Under the pieces are notes generated by a model. That model searched no databases. It had not been told where the DNA came from and saw only the letters and a list, made by a program, of their open reading frames with translations. Below, in pieces: positions 41,204 through 50,101 of a stretch of 64,000 bases of DNA (the first letter of the stretch is position 1; each line of letters starts with the position of its first letter). The position numbers and the translations under genes are program-made. Origin of the DNA: Alphaproteobacteria bacterium (lineage in GTDB: Bacteria; Pseudomonadota; Alphaproteobacteria; MPNO01; UBA2964); NCBI GenBank assembly GCA_012103315.1, contig WLWZ01000007.1:1-64000 (forward strand). The letters run 5' to 3'.

Positions 41204-43432
41204 TCAGCTTTCAACTTGTTTTGCGGGCCGGCGTTTTCTCGCGCCAAACCCATTGCTAGGGGTCCCCGATGGTTTGTGGCCAAACTTTTGACCCGGCTTA
41301 CCACCACCAGCAACCTTGAGGCGTTTCTTACCCTTATTCTTGTTTACTTTCTTTTTCTTCTTCTTTCGATCAGCGGTTCGAGCTAATTCGGCGCCATCCT
41401 GCTGATCATGTTTTGGCGCGTCAGATTTAGCATTGCGCCGTGCATAAACCTCATCGGCCGATTCCGTTATCGGTTTACCATGCGTTGTCGTCCAGCTCCG
41501 TTTTACGGGATTGCGCGCTTTAGGATCCTTTCGATCCCAACTTTGGTCGCGCTTTTTCGTCTGAGGCCGCTGTTTGTTATTATCGCCATCTCTATTCTGT
41601 TTTCGATCGCGAAAAGAAGGTCGCTCCTGCCGTTCGGCTCGGTCTTCTTTGGGTTTGTAACGCTGCTCAGCATCGGGGTTTGAACGACGCTGCTCTCTAG
41701 ACTTGAAAGAGTTTTCGTTCTTACCGTCATATTTTTCGTATCGTTTGCTGCGCGATGAAGGAGCCCGTGGTTTACGCTCTGATCTATTTCCGTCGCGAGG
41801 CCGGCCCCGTGGCGGCCCACGTTCACCTTTGGGCGGGCCGTCGGCGCGCGTTGCAGATGTCGTCTCTTCAACCATACCTGCTGGACCAATTGCTTCGACA
41901 AAACGATCCACACAGTCCGCCTTCAGTTCAACGAAGGTCTCCTCTGGTTGAATACGTATTGCGCCAATATCACTCTTGGTGAGATTTCCACCACGACACA
42001 ACATCGGTAAAAGCCACCGTGGCTCAGCATTCTGCTCCCGTCCGACCGATAACCGAAACCAGACACTGTCTTTGAAATCCTCCCGGACATTCTTTTCTCG
42101 CGTTTCTCGCTCCGGAGGCCCCGTATCCAACAGTTCTTCAGGCGCTGAGCGCCCAGCACGATACAAGCGCAAAAAAGCCGCTGCCGCCTGCTCAGCGCCA
42201 TGACGATCCACGAGTTCAGCCGCAAATGTTTGCTCATCTTCCGTAAGCGCTTCACTCAGCATTGGACTCTCATGAATTCGATTCCGGTCCTTTTCCAAAA
42301 TCTCATCAATTGATGGTGGTTTGGCCCAACTCGCTTTCACATTCGCGAACTGTAAAAGCCTCTCCGTCCGCCGGCGCGCATTATGAGGCACCATGAGCGC
42401 GCAAATACCTTTGCGCCCAGCCCGACCCGTGCGGCCACTGCGATGCAACAGAGATTCCTTATTCTTCGGCAAATCGGCGTGGATCACCAATTCCAAATTC
42501 GGTAAGTCAATGCCACGCGCTGCGACATCGGTCGCGATACAAACTTGCGCCCGTCCATCTCTCATCGCCTGCAATGCGTGAGTACGTTGGCTCTGGTTTA
42601 ATTCGCCGGACAAGGCAACCACGGAGATGCCCCGATTGGTGAAGCGACTGGTCATATGGTTGACCATCATCCGGGTGCCACAAAACACCAGCGCGTTCTT
42701 GGGTTCGTAATACCGTAGAATATTGATAATCGCGTTTTCACGATCATTGGGCGCAATCGTCAGCGCGCGATATTCAATATCACCATGCTGTTCTTTTTCG
42801 GATGTTGTCTTTACTCGAACCGCATCACGCTGATACCGCTTCGCCAGCTTGCCAATCGTTGGCGGGACCGTTGCCGAAAACATCAACGTTCGGCGATCCC
42901 CAGGGGCTGCACCGAGGATGTATTCTAGATCCTCGCGGAAGCCGAGATCCAACATTTCATCAGCTTCATCGAGAACAACAACCTTAAAACCAGTCGTGTC
43001 CAGACTTCCTCGTTCGATGTGATCTCGCAATCTTCCAGGGGTCCCGACAACAATATGCGCACCGCGTTGTAGAGCCCGCCGTTCAGTTCTCATATCCATG
43101 CCACCGACACAGGTTACAACCTGAGCGCCAGTTTTTGCATAAAGCCACTCAAGTTCGGTCTTAACTTGCAACGCGAGCTCTCGTGTTGGCGCGACAACCA
43201 ATGCCAAAGGCACCGGTGAATAGTCAAATTTCTCGGCCCCATCCAATAGTGTCGGAGCCATATTGAGACCAAAGGCAACCGTCTTACCGGAACCGGTTTG
43301 CGCCGAAACCAAAAGATCTGAGTCCTTAAGCTCCTCGGCAATAACAGCCGTTTGAACCGGCGTTAACTCGCTATAGCCGCGCTTGCTCAACGCCTCGTTA
43401 AGCGCCGGAACGACACCTTCAAATACAGTCAT
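41204..43432 (-). CDS. DEAD-box ATP-dependent RNA helicase with DbpA domain and basic tail
   Basis: 742-residue helicase of the DeaD/CsdA type. Q-motif region LTPVQTAVI, Walker A SAQTGSGKT, PTRELA, DEAD in VVLDEADEMLDLGF, SAT, ARGIDLP and HRSGRTGRAG are complete. A DbpA-type RNA-binding domain follows (about 480-555, with AIRIQPEETFVELKA). The last 180 residues are an Arg/Lys/Glu-rich low-complexity tail (KKKKKKVNKNKGKKR and neighbours) typical of alphaproteobacterial homologues. It unwinds structured RNA in ribosome assembly and cold adaptation. Its leader contains a long-range inverted repeat. Confidence 0.93.
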   Translation of the reverse strand: MTVFEGVVPALNEALSKRGYSELTPVQTAVIAEELKDSDLLVSAQTGSGKTVAFGLNMAPTLLDGAEKFDYSPVPLALVVAPTRELALQVKTELEWLYAKTGAQVVTCVGGMDMRTERRALQRGAHIVVGTPGRLRDHIERGSLDTTGFKVVVLDEADEMLDLGFREDLEYILGAAPGDRRTLMFSATVPPTIGKLAKRYQRDAVRVKTTSEKEQHGDIEYRALTIAPNDRENAIINILRYYEPKNALVFCGTRMMVNHMTSRFTNRGISVVALSGELNQSQRTHALQAMRDGRAQVCIATDVAARGIDLPNLELVIHADLPKNKESLLHRSGRTGRAGRKGICALMVPHNARRRTERLLQFANVKASWAKPPSIDEILEKDRNRIHESPMLSEALTEDEQTFAAELVDRHGAEQAAAAFLRLYRAGRSAPEELLDTGPPERETREKNVREDFKDSVWFRLSVGREQNAEPRWLLPMLCRGGNLTKSDIGAIRIQPEETFVELKADCVDRFVEAIGPAGMVEETTSATRADGPPKGERGPPRGRPRDGNRSERKPRAPSSRSKRYEKYDGKNENSFKSREQRRSNPDAEQRYKPKEDRAERQERPSFRDRKQNRDGDNNKQRPQTKKRDQSWDRKDPKARNPVKRSWTTTHGKPITESADEVYARRNAKSDAPKHDQQDGAELARTADRKKKKKKVNKNKGKKRLKVAGGGKPGQKFGHKPSGTPSNGFGARKRRPAKQVES

Positions 43433-43446
43433 GGGTTTCTTTCGGG

Positions 43447-43499
43447 TTACCGGATTGTGCGCCGAACAATACTAGTTGAAAATTCGATTCATCCGGTAA
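43447..43499. repeat. Inverted repeat in the helicase leader
   Basis: TTACCGGAT at 43447-43455 and ATCCGGTAA at 43491-43499 are perfect inverted repeats separated by 35 bases, just upstream of the helicase ATG at 43432. In the mRNA this could fold into a long-looped hairpin near the ribosome-binding site. The plus strand has five T after the second arm. Confidence 0.45.
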
Positions 43500-43571
43500 T
43501 TTTTAGCGCGGTGCCGGGTTGTACTGCGTCCCTGTAAGCCTTGTAAAGCTCTGTCTCTCACCGCCGAAGCG

Positions 43572-44672
43572 TTATGCTACTCGATATTTTTCAATGATAT
43601 CGACATTTGGTTCAACACCAAGGCCCGGACCGCCGGGCACAGTCATAAGCCCATCTTTGGCATAAATTCCTTCTCCCATTGGGCTTGCAGCCAGGTCACA
43701 GTAATAAAACTCGACCATAGCCTCCTCTTCCATCGCTGCAACGATATGTTGAGTCGCAATTAGCCCCGGGCCATAAAGCGGCGAATGGGGTTCGAGACAA
43801 CAGTTGTTTTCAACAGCAAACGTCACTGCTTTCCACATCTCGGTTATGCCACCGAATTTGGTAACGTCTGGCTGTAGGTATTCAATCGACGGCGTTTCGA
43901 CCAAACGACGAAAATCCTGAAAGGTCCCGAGATTTTCGCCTGCTGCAACAGGAATACCGCCTTCCACCTGAACCCGAGCCAAACCATCATAGTCATCCGG
44001 TGGCGAGATCGGTTCTTCGAGCCAGAATAAATTCTGATCCGCCATCTTCTGCCCCATATCGATCGCCTCATCGACACTCCACGCACAATTGGTATCCAGC
44101 ATCAAAGCAACATCCGACCCAATGGCATTGCGAGCAGCAGCAACACATTTCAGCGTCCGTTCATGAAGCTTGATGTGTCTATATCCTCGTCCCGCTGCAT
44201 CTGCTGAAACCTTGGCTACATACTCAGCATCCTGAATGCGCATGAGACTCGCATAGACCGGAAGCTGTGTCCGCTTACTTTTCGGATTTAACAATCGGTG
44301 AATCGGTTGTTTCGCAATCTTTCCAGCAATATCCCACAGCGCGATATCCAGCGCCGAGAGTGCGAACCGCACGGGCCCATTCAGAGCCATGCTCTGGAGT
44401 TTTCGGTTTAGGTCCCCCATAATCGTTGAGATATCATCTACCTGCTGACCAATGGCCAACGGTGCCACAACCATCTCCGCCGCCGCATGGGCTATCCGGC
44501 ATGCACCAAAGCCAAAGGCCTCGCCCCAACCTGAAATCCCTTCGTCCGTATCAACGCGGAGATAAACCGCATCCATCATCGTTCGTGGCGTTCCGGAACG
44601 CAGAAATGGTTTAGGTGCCCCATGATCATATGGAAGCTCTATCAAGATTGGTTCGATATGGGTGATCTTCAT
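43572..44672 (-). CDS. Enolase-superfamily enzyme (mandelate racemase/MLE type)
   Basis: 366-residue member of the mandelate racemase/muconate lactonising superfamily. Metal ligands D193 (MLDTNCAW), E219/E220 (WLEEP) and E246 (AAGENLG) are present. The base positions read K168-L-H170 in YRHIKLHE where many relatives have KxK, and a His-Asp pair is suggested by EPHSPLYG and QPDVTKFGG. It abstracts an alpha-proton from a carboxylate; racemisation, dehydration or cycloisomerisation are possible. It lies 16 bases after the esterase gene on the same strand, so both probably form one transcript. Confidence 0.9.
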   Translation of the reverse strand: MKITHIEPILIELPYDHGAPKPFLRSGTPRTMMDAVYLRVDTDEGISGWGEAFGFGACRIAHAAAEMVVAPLAIGQQVDDISTIMGDLNRKLQSMALNGPVRFALSALDIALWDIAGKIAKQPIHRLLNPKSKRTQLPVYASLMRIQDAEYVAKVSADAAGRGYRHIKLHERTLKCVAAARNAIGSDVALMLDTNCAWSVDEAIDMGQKMADQNLFWLEEPISPPDDYDGLARVQVEGGIPVAAGENLGTFQDFRRLVETPSIEYLQPDVTKFGGITEMWKAVTFAVENNCCLEPHSPLYGPGLIATQHIVAAMEEEAMVEFYYCDLAASPMGEGIYAKDGLMTVPGGPGLGVEPNVDIIEKYRVA

Positions 44673-44687
44673 AGATGAAGGCCGTGA

Positions 44688-45377
44688 TTATCCATCAAGA
44701 ATAATCTTTGTAATTTCATCCGGCATTGTCAGCATCGGAAAATGACCGGTGTCGAGTTCGTGCCAGTTAGCCCCTAATTTTTCGGCACAACGACGCTGAT
44801 GGGGTTCGCCTGGCTTACCAGCTTGTTTGCACCAAACTACAGAAGCATCCCAAACCTGTTCCCAAAAACTTTCTAGAACGACGGGGTTCAAAAAACATCC
44901 TATTGGGTGCACCGTGGAACGGTCAGCTGCCCAATTCGCAATATCCGATGGTAGTTCCGCACTAAACCGCTTAAACCGATCATCCCGCGTCGGACCAATC
45001 GCGAGGTCACTTTCGACTGACATCTGACTACTGGTAATATCCCGAATACATTCACCATCCATCAACGCTAAGGCATCTGAGAATACCAAACGGTCGACAC
45101 GATCTCGAGCTAGCTCAGCGGTTTTCGCCATGACCATCCCACCGGCAGACGCTCCGACAAGAACCACATTTTTTAAATCCTCGGACCATAAGAACTGAGA
45201 AACTTCTTCGGCCTGAGTTTCAGTCGTAATGCCAGTTCGGATCTGTATCGCGCGCTCGCCACAACCATCGAGCGTCGGGGTATACACTGTATGCCCGGCC
45301 TTCCTAAGCCGTGTCGCAACAAGTTTCCAAATCCAACCGCCCTGGAATGCACCATGTATAAGAACAAATGAAGTCAT
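44688..45377 (-). CDS. Alpha/beta hydrolase, EstC/MES-like esterase
   Basis: 229-residue alpha/beta hydrolase from ATG 45377 (MTSFVLIHGAFQ); an earlier in-frame codon adds a tail without family resemblance. The oxyanion motif LIHGAFQGGWIW, the nucleophile elbow VGASAGGMV with Ser, and the ending LDTGHFPMLTMPDE with the His give a complete triad of the small-ester EstC/methyl-esterase type. It lies 16 bases upstream of the enolase-superfamily gene, suggesting ester or lactone opening before or after an alpha-proton step. Substrate unknown. Confidence 0.88.
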   Translation of the reverse strand: MTSFVLIHGAFQGGWIWKLVATRLRKAGHTVYTPTLDGCGERAIQIRTGITTETQAEEVSQFLWSEDLKNVVLVGASAGGMVMAKTAELARDRVDRLVFSDALALMDGECIRDITSSQMSVESDLAIGPTRDDRFKRFSAELPSDIANWAADRSTVHPIGCFLNPVVLESFWEQVWDASVVWCKQAGKPGEPHQRRCAEKLGANWHELDTGHFPMLTMPDEITKIILDG

Positions 45378-45507
45378 ATCTACGCATCCTAACCAATTTG
45401 TATTTTGGCGATGTACCATCGTACTCAGAAGTCGACATCACTCAAACACTGATGCTGCAACTGGTCCAATAATAAGAATTGATCAGTACAGATTAAGAAT
45501 ACAGGAT

Positions 45508-45584
45508 TGGCGCGCCCGGCAGGACTCGAACCTGCGACCTGCGGATTAGAAGTCCGCTGCTCTATCCAGCTGAGCTACGGGCGC
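45508..45584 (-). tRNA. tRNA-Arg (anticodon TCT)
   Basis: Minus-strand cloverleaf with acceptor GCGCCCG / CGGGCGC, D-arm AGCTCAGCTGGATAGAGC, anticodon stem-loop with TCT in GGACTTCTAATCC, and T-arm CAGGTTCGAGTCCTG. The discriminator is G and the CCA end is encoded at 45508-45510. No integrase or duplicated 3' end was seen near it. Confidence 0.97.
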
Positions 45585-45661
45585 GCACGCCCCATACTTA
45601 GAACAGCCAGTGATTTGTTTCCATCACTGTCTCGCGGGTCATATCCATCAACTTAAAATAG

Positions 45662-45670
45662 TTATCCACA
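45662..45670 (+). promoter_or_regulatory. Isolated DnaA-box match
   Basis: TTATCCACA at 45662-45670 matches the DnaA consensus TTATNCACA and sits in the leader of the molybdo-enzyme operon, 98 bases before its first ATG. No second box or A/T-rich unwinding stretch adjoins it. A chance match is possible. Confidence 0.3.
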
Positions 45671-45767
45671 AGCTGTGATTATTGTCATTGGTGAATCGTA
45701 ACAGATGAGAGTAGCGTTCTTTCCAAGAATTTCGAATTGCCGTTGTTAGCACAGCTCAACCTAGGGG

Positions 45768-46502
45768 ATGAACATGTCCGAGAATTGGAAAGAAGACTTA
45801 GCGGAATCGGAGCAATTCGATTATCCGCCGGATCCGGCAGATGATTTTGAATGGGTCCCAGCGACTCAAGAAGTCGCGGGCAATATGCCGGATCTCCCGT
45901 TAGAAACATGGCAATCCCAAAGCTCAACGCGACGGGAATTTTTGCGCGGCGTTGTTTGTTCGGGTGTTGCTGTTTCCGCAGCTTCGTACCTTTGGGCAGG
46001 GAATTCATCTGAGGCACGCGCTGCGGTCCGTGGTGTCGAACGACTGGTTTCACTCAACATCAACGGCAAGAACCGCCGGGTTGATGTAGCGCCAAATGAA
46101 ACACTTGCTCACACCTTGCGCTACAAGTTAGGGCTGACCGGTACCAAAATCGGCTGTAACCGCGCAGAGTGCGGTGCCTGCACAGTTCTCGCAGATGACA
46201 CGACGATTTATTCCTGCTCGACGCTTACCCATCAAGCGCGTGGCCAAAAGATCACAACTGTTGAAGGCGTCGCAGCCCCGGACGGGACACTGCATCCCGT
46301 ACAACAAGCCTTTATCGATGAACTGGGCCCACAGTGCGGATTCTGCACTCCGGGTCAGGTCGTCGCGGCAGTTGGACTTCTTAAGAAAAATCCAAAGCCA
46401 ACCGAAGATGAAGCACGACGTGCGCTGTCCGGCAACCTTTGCCGCTGCGGTGCGTACGACCATTACTTAAAAGGCGTGATGCGCGCCTCAGGGAGGGCTT
46501 GA
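45768..46502 (+). CDS. Tat-exported [2Fe-2S] subunit of a xanthine-oxidase-family enzyme
   Basis: 244-residue iron-sulfur subunit. After an acidic N-terminal extension of about 50 residues comes a twin-arginine signal STR55-R56-EFLRG and a hydrophobic stretch to about ARA at 86. The plant-type [2Fe-2S] motif is GCNRAECGACTVL and the second cluster CGFCTPG with CRCGAY. AGGGGATG upstream supports the start; ATG 45885 would give a more usual Tat leader. It resembles PaoA/CoxS small subunits. The Tat signal implies that the whole complex is exported folded. The large subunit gene begins 2 bases after its stop. Confidence 0.9.
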   Translation: MNMSENWKEDLAESEQFDYPPDPADDFEWVPATQEVAGNMPDLPLETWQSQSSTRREFLRGVVCSGVAVSAASYLWAGNSSEARAAVRGVERLVSLNINGKNRRVDVAPNETLAHTLRYKLGLTGTKIGCNRAECGACTVLADDTTIYSCSTLTHQARGQKITTVEGVAAPDGTLHPVQQAFIDELGPQCGFCTPGQVVAAVGLLKKNPKPTEDEARRALSGNLCRCGAYDHYLKGVMRASGRA

Positions 46503-46504
46503 TC

Positions 46505-48919
46505 ATGGCTTTTAGATTAGTTGGTAAAGATTTCACGCCACCGGACATCCACGCAAAGGTTACCGGCAAGGCCAAATACGCAGAAGACTTTCGTGCAGAC
46601 GGTATGGTGTTTGTTAAGACGCTTCCCTCCCCCATGCCCCATGCCGAAGTCAAATCAATCGACGTCAGCAAAGCAAAAAAAATGCCTGGCGTTGTCGGTG
46701 TTTTGCTCCCTTCTGAAGTGAAACAGCCCAAAGATGCTGGACATGCTATTTTGACCAGCTATCCGGTATTTGTCGGTCAACCTATCATGGCCATTGCGGC
46801 AACAACTGAGCAGCAAGCGGAAGATGCAATTGAAGCGGTAAAGGTTGATCTGAAACCGCTTCCCTTTTGCATCGACCCTCTGGATAGCCTCAAGCCAGGT
46901 GGTCCAAACGCCAACAAAGGCGGCAACGTTGCTAACCGTCGTAAGATTAAGCTCCAAGAAATCAAATGGACTGGTAAAGATTTTGCTCTCGCCGGTGACG
47001 ACCAAATGCCAATGGGCAAAGAAGCCTTTGGTTGGTCCTTTGGCGACATCGATGCCGGGTTTAAAAAAGCAAAAGTTGTTGTCGAAAAATCTTTCGTCAG
47101 CGCTGCCAATGCCCATCACGCATTGGAACCACGGTCAGCAGCAGCATATTGGGAAAACGGGAAATGTACGGTTTGGGGTTCCACCCAATCGTCATCCTTT
47201 GCGGTGCCCAGTCTCGCAAAATATATTGGGATCAGCCCCGCGAAACTGAACTTCGTCTCTGAGTACTGCGGCGGTGGTTTCGGCGGCAAAGCCTATTCCT
47301 ACCCAATCATGGCGCTACCGGCCTTGATGTCGAAAAAACTCAATGGTCGCCCCGTTATGATGCGGGTTAGCCGTGAGGAAGAGTTCTTTAATGGTTCTGC
47401 CCGTGCCGGTTTTCAAGGTTGGGTAAAAATCGGTTTCGACGGAAAAGGCAAAGTCGTTGCCTTGGATAGCTATGTTGTCCAAGATAATGGGTCGACCTCA
47501 GGATTCTGGGATTTCCAGAATTTCGGGATGGCGTCTTCAGTTATTCTGCAACCGAAAGCAATGCGGTTCAGAGGTGTCCCCGTTCTAACGAACACACCGC
47601 CCAAAGGCGCACAGCGTGGTCCTGGTGAAAACCAAACTGCTAATATTCTTGAGCCACTTCTCGATGATGCTGCCCGTCAACTGAAAATGGACCGCCTTGA
47701 TCTCCGACTGGCAAACACCCCAGGTGGCGGACAAGGTGGTAAGATTGGGCCCAAGCAAGCCCCGCTTACGAGTGCGTATCTCAAAGAAGGTCTCGAACAG
47801 GCCGCCAAGAAGTTTGGATATGCAGACCGAATCAAGAAATCTGGCAAGCAAGACAACGGTAAAATTCGATCAGTTGGTATCGGGCAAGCTTATCATGCCG
47901 CTGGTTATAATGGCTGGGATGGCATGGTACGGATTACCCCGGACGGAAAACTCCATGTCCATACGGGTGTCGGTAACCTCGGAACCTACTCATATGCCTC
48001 GACTTCACGTGTTGCTGCCGAAGTCCTTGGTTACAATTGGGACAATGTTGTCATTGAACGCGGCGGCACTCTCAAAGCGATGCCATTTGTTATCGGACAG
48101 TTCGGATCGAATACATCATTTACCATGACCCGAACAAACTATGCCGCTGGTATGGCCGCCAAGCAAAAACTGCTTGAAATTGGTGCTAACATGATGGGCG
48201 GCAAAGCTGGCGACTATAAACTTGATAACGAGAAGGTCGTCGCCAAGAAGGGCGGCAAATCGGTTACCTTCGCCCAAGCTGCCAAGCAAGCAATAAAACT
48301 CGGCGGTAAATATGACGGTCATGAACTCGACAAAGACCTTAAAGGCCTGACCAAACTTGCCGCAAAGCAAATTACCGGCACTGGCCTCGTTGCAGCGGCT
48401 AAGGACAAGATACCCAAGAAAGGCGTCGTCCCTGCCCTTGCAGCAGCCTTTATCGAGATCGAACTTGATCCCGAAACAGGGAAAGTCGAGGTGCTCGATT
48501 ATATGGGCGTCGCTGACGTGGGGCAGGTTCTTCATCCCCAGGGACTGGACGCCCAGATCCGCGGTTCTGCGGTTATGGGCTTTGGGCTCGCGGCTATGGA
48601 ACGGTATGTTTATGACCCTGAATACGGCAGACCCAATGCGAAGGGGCTGTATCAGGCAAAACCGCCGACTTACCTCGATGTTCCAGCGAAACTCGGTTCA
48701 CATGCCGTTACAGGCGCTAACGATCCTCAAAACCCCGTTGGGGCGAAGGGTGTCGGTGAACCAATCCAGGGAGCGGCTTCCTCGGCCTATCTCAGTGCGG
48801 TTTCGGAGGCCATGGGTGGTCATCTGTTCAATCGTGTACCGGTGGTCGCCGATATGATTGTGAATGCGTTAGCAAAACAGCCGCAATCACATAAACCCTT
48901 ACAAACCAATTGCCAGTAA
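46505..48919 (+). CDS. Molybdopterin-binding large subunit, xanthine oxidase/aldehyde oxidoreductase family
   Basis: 804-residue catalytic subunit from ATG 46505. Landmarks are PDIHAKVTGKAKYAEDF, SEYCGGGFGGKAY (cofactor binding), and the active-site glutamate in GAKGVGEPIQGAASSAYL. Two regions are unusually Lys/Gly-rich (near 590-660, KKGGKSVTFAQAAKQ). No signal peptide; by analogy with PaoABC it would be carried through Tat by the small subunit. It hydroxylates aldehydes, purines or heterocycles with Mo-pterin; substrate unknown. The FAD subunit follows after 22 bases. Confidence 0.92.
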   Translation: MAFRLVGKDFTPPDIHAKVTGKAKYAEDFRADGMVFVKTLPSPMPHAEVKSIDVSKAKKMPGVVGVLLPSEVKQPKDAGHAILTSYPVFVGQPIMAIAATTEQQAEDAIEAVKVDLKPLPFCIDPLDSLKPGGPNANKGGNVANRRKIKLQEIKWTGKDFALAGDDQMPMGKEAFGWSFGDIDAGFKKAKVVVEKSFVSAANAHHALEPRSAAAYWENGKCTVWGSTQSSSFAVPSLAKYIGISPAKLNFVSEYCGGGFGGKAYSYPIMALPALMSKKLNGRPVMMRVSREEEFFNGSARAGFQGWVKIGFDGKGKVVALDSYVVQDNGSTSGFWDFQNFGMASSVILQPKAMRFRGVPVLTNTPPKGAQRGPGENQTANILEPLLDDAARQLKMDRLDLRLANTPGGGQGGKIGPKQAPLTSAYLKEGLEQAAKKFGYADRIKKSGKQDNGKIRSVGIGQAYHAAGYNGWDGMVRITPDGKLHVHTGVGNLGTYSYASTSRVAAEVLGYNWDNVVIERGGTLKAMPFVIGQFGSNTSFTMTRTNYAAGMAAKQKLLEIGANMMGGKAGDYKLDNEKVVAKKGGKSVTFAQAAKQAIKLGGKYDGHELDKDLKGLTKLAAKQITGTGLVAAAKDKIPKKGVVPALAAAFIEIELDPETGKVEVLDYMGVADVGQVLHPQGLDAQIRGSAVMGFGLAAMERYVYDPEYGRPNAKGLYQAKPPTYLDVPAKLGSHAVTGANDPQNPVGAKGVGEPIQGAASSAYLSAVSEAMGGHLFNRVPVVADMIVNALAKQPQSHKPLQTNCQ

Positions 48920-48941
48920 CTGGCGGAAAGGAAACAGACCA

Positions 48942-49931
48942 ATGACTGATGTAATGCACTCATTCGACCTGTTCGCGCCTGCCAGCATCGAGGAGGCTGC
49001 AAAGCTCCTCGACAAACATGGTAAGGAAGCGTGGATTATTGCCGGTGGCAAGGACAGCTTCGACTGGTTTAAGGACCGTCACAAACGACCAAGCGCTGTT
49101 ATCGACATTACTGGGCTTAAGAAACTGCACGGTGTGTCAGATAAAGGGGACTATATTGCAATCGGTGCCCTTTCAACCTTGTCGGAGATAGAAGAGAGTT
49201 CCGTACTTAAAAAGAACTTTCCTCTCTTGGTTGAGGCAGCCGGACGCGTGGCGAGCCCACAAATTCGAAATGCGGGAACTTTGGGCGGCAATGTTGCCCA
49301 GGATACCCGTTGCACCTATTATCGAGATGGGTTCCCCTGTTATCGTGCGGGCGGCAATACCTGCTACGCCAATACACCAACAGCAATGAACCGGGAACAT
49401 GCTTTGTTCGATGCCGTTCGGTGTGTCGCCGTGACGCCCTCAGATACAGGCCCTGTCCTCGTTGCCCTCGAAGCAGAAATGGTCATTTCCAGAAACGGAA
49501 AAACACGGACTGTTTCCGCGGAGAAGTTCTTCATCGGACCAGCAATCGACATTACGCGGATGACCGTTCTTGAAAAAGGCGACATCCTCACCGAGATCCG
49601 ACTTCCCAAAAAATGGGCCGGCGCAAAGCAATATTTTGAGAAAGTTGCTGATCGAGAAGCCTGGGATTTCGCCTTGGTCAATATTGCCATGGTTGCGAAA
49701 GTATCTGGTGGAAAAGTATCCGATGTCCGGATGGCCTGCGGCGGCGTGCAATGCACACCTCGACGTCTAACCAACGTCGAAAGCCTGATGAAAGGCGAGA
49801 AAGTCGGTTCCGAGATGGAAACGCTCGCTAAACGCGTGGCTGCCCGCGGTGCTAAGGCGCTCAACTACAACCATTTCAAAATCCCACTCATGGGGAGCCT
49901 CGCCGCACGTGCTGTAAGGTCGCTCGCCTAA
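48942..49931 (+). CDS. FAD subunit with candidate [4Fe-4S] loop
   Basis: 329-residue FAD-binding subunit (CoxM/PaoB type). FAD motifs are AGGKDSF and RNAGTLGGNVAQD. An inserted loop holds C124, C133, C141 and C161, recalling the extra [4Fe-4S] cluster of PaoB and 4-hydroxybenzoyl-CoA reductase. The C-terminal domain starts around FEKVADREAWDFALVN. It passes electrons from the Mo and [2Fe-2S] centres to an acceptor. No signal peptide. It lies between the large subunit and a 46-residue membrane protein gene. Confidence 0.9.
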   Translation: MTDVMHSFDLFAPASIEEAAKLLDKHGKEAWIIAGGKDSFDWFKDRHKRPSAVIDITGLKKLHGVSDKGDYIAIGALSTLSEIEESSVLKKNFPLLVEAAGRVASPQIRNAGTLGGNVAQDTRCTYYRDGFPCYRAGGNTCYANTPTAMNREHALFDAVRCVAVTPSDTGPVLVALEAEMVISRNGKTRTVSAEKFFIGPAIDITRMTVLEKGDILTEIRLPKKWAGAKQYFEKVADREAWDFALVNIAMVAKVSGGKVSDVRMACGGVQCTPRRLTNVESLMKGEKVGSEMETLAKRVAARGAKALNYNHFKIPLMGSLAARAVRSLA

Positions 49932-49935
49932 CGAA

Positions 49936-50076
49936 ATGGAGTTATTGCGGTTTTCAAAAAACGTCTGGGGACAGGAAATGCTGCTCGGCATGTCATGGGA
50001 CCTCCTTTGGGTCCCGGCAGCCGCAGCATTTACTGTCATCCTGCTGCATCAGGCGTTCAGACTGCTGCGCCGATAG
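49936..50076 (+). CDS. 46-residue single-helix membrane protein
   Basis: Short open frame beginning 4 bases after the FAD-subunit stop and ending 25 bases before the cytochrome b gene. It begins MELLRFSKNVWGQEMLLGMS and has one hydrophobic segment of about 20 residues (WVPAAAAFTVILLHQAF) then basic LLRR. Position and helix make a small accessory or anchor of the dehydrogenase plausible. No family was recognised and no strong ribosome-binding site is seen, so translation may depend on coupling. It could also be chance. Confidence 0.5.
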   Translation: MELLRFSKNVWGQEMLLGMSWDLLWVPAAAAFTVILLHQAFRLLRR

Positions 50077-50101
50077 CCCGCCATAGAGCTTTTCAAATAA
50101 G

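Noticed and set aside
41408-41683. Plus-strand frame opposite the helicase tail encoding hydrophobic segments
   Set aside because: It is the reverse of an Arg/Lys-rich low-complexity coding tail, which creates such shadow frames.
45508-45584. tRNA-Arg as integration site of a genomic island
   Set aside because: No integrase, no repeated tRNA 3' end and typical neighbouring genes on both sides.
45662-45670. Replication origin signalled by a DnaA box
   Set aside because: Only one box, no dnaA/parA/gidA-type neighbours and no cluster of repeats.
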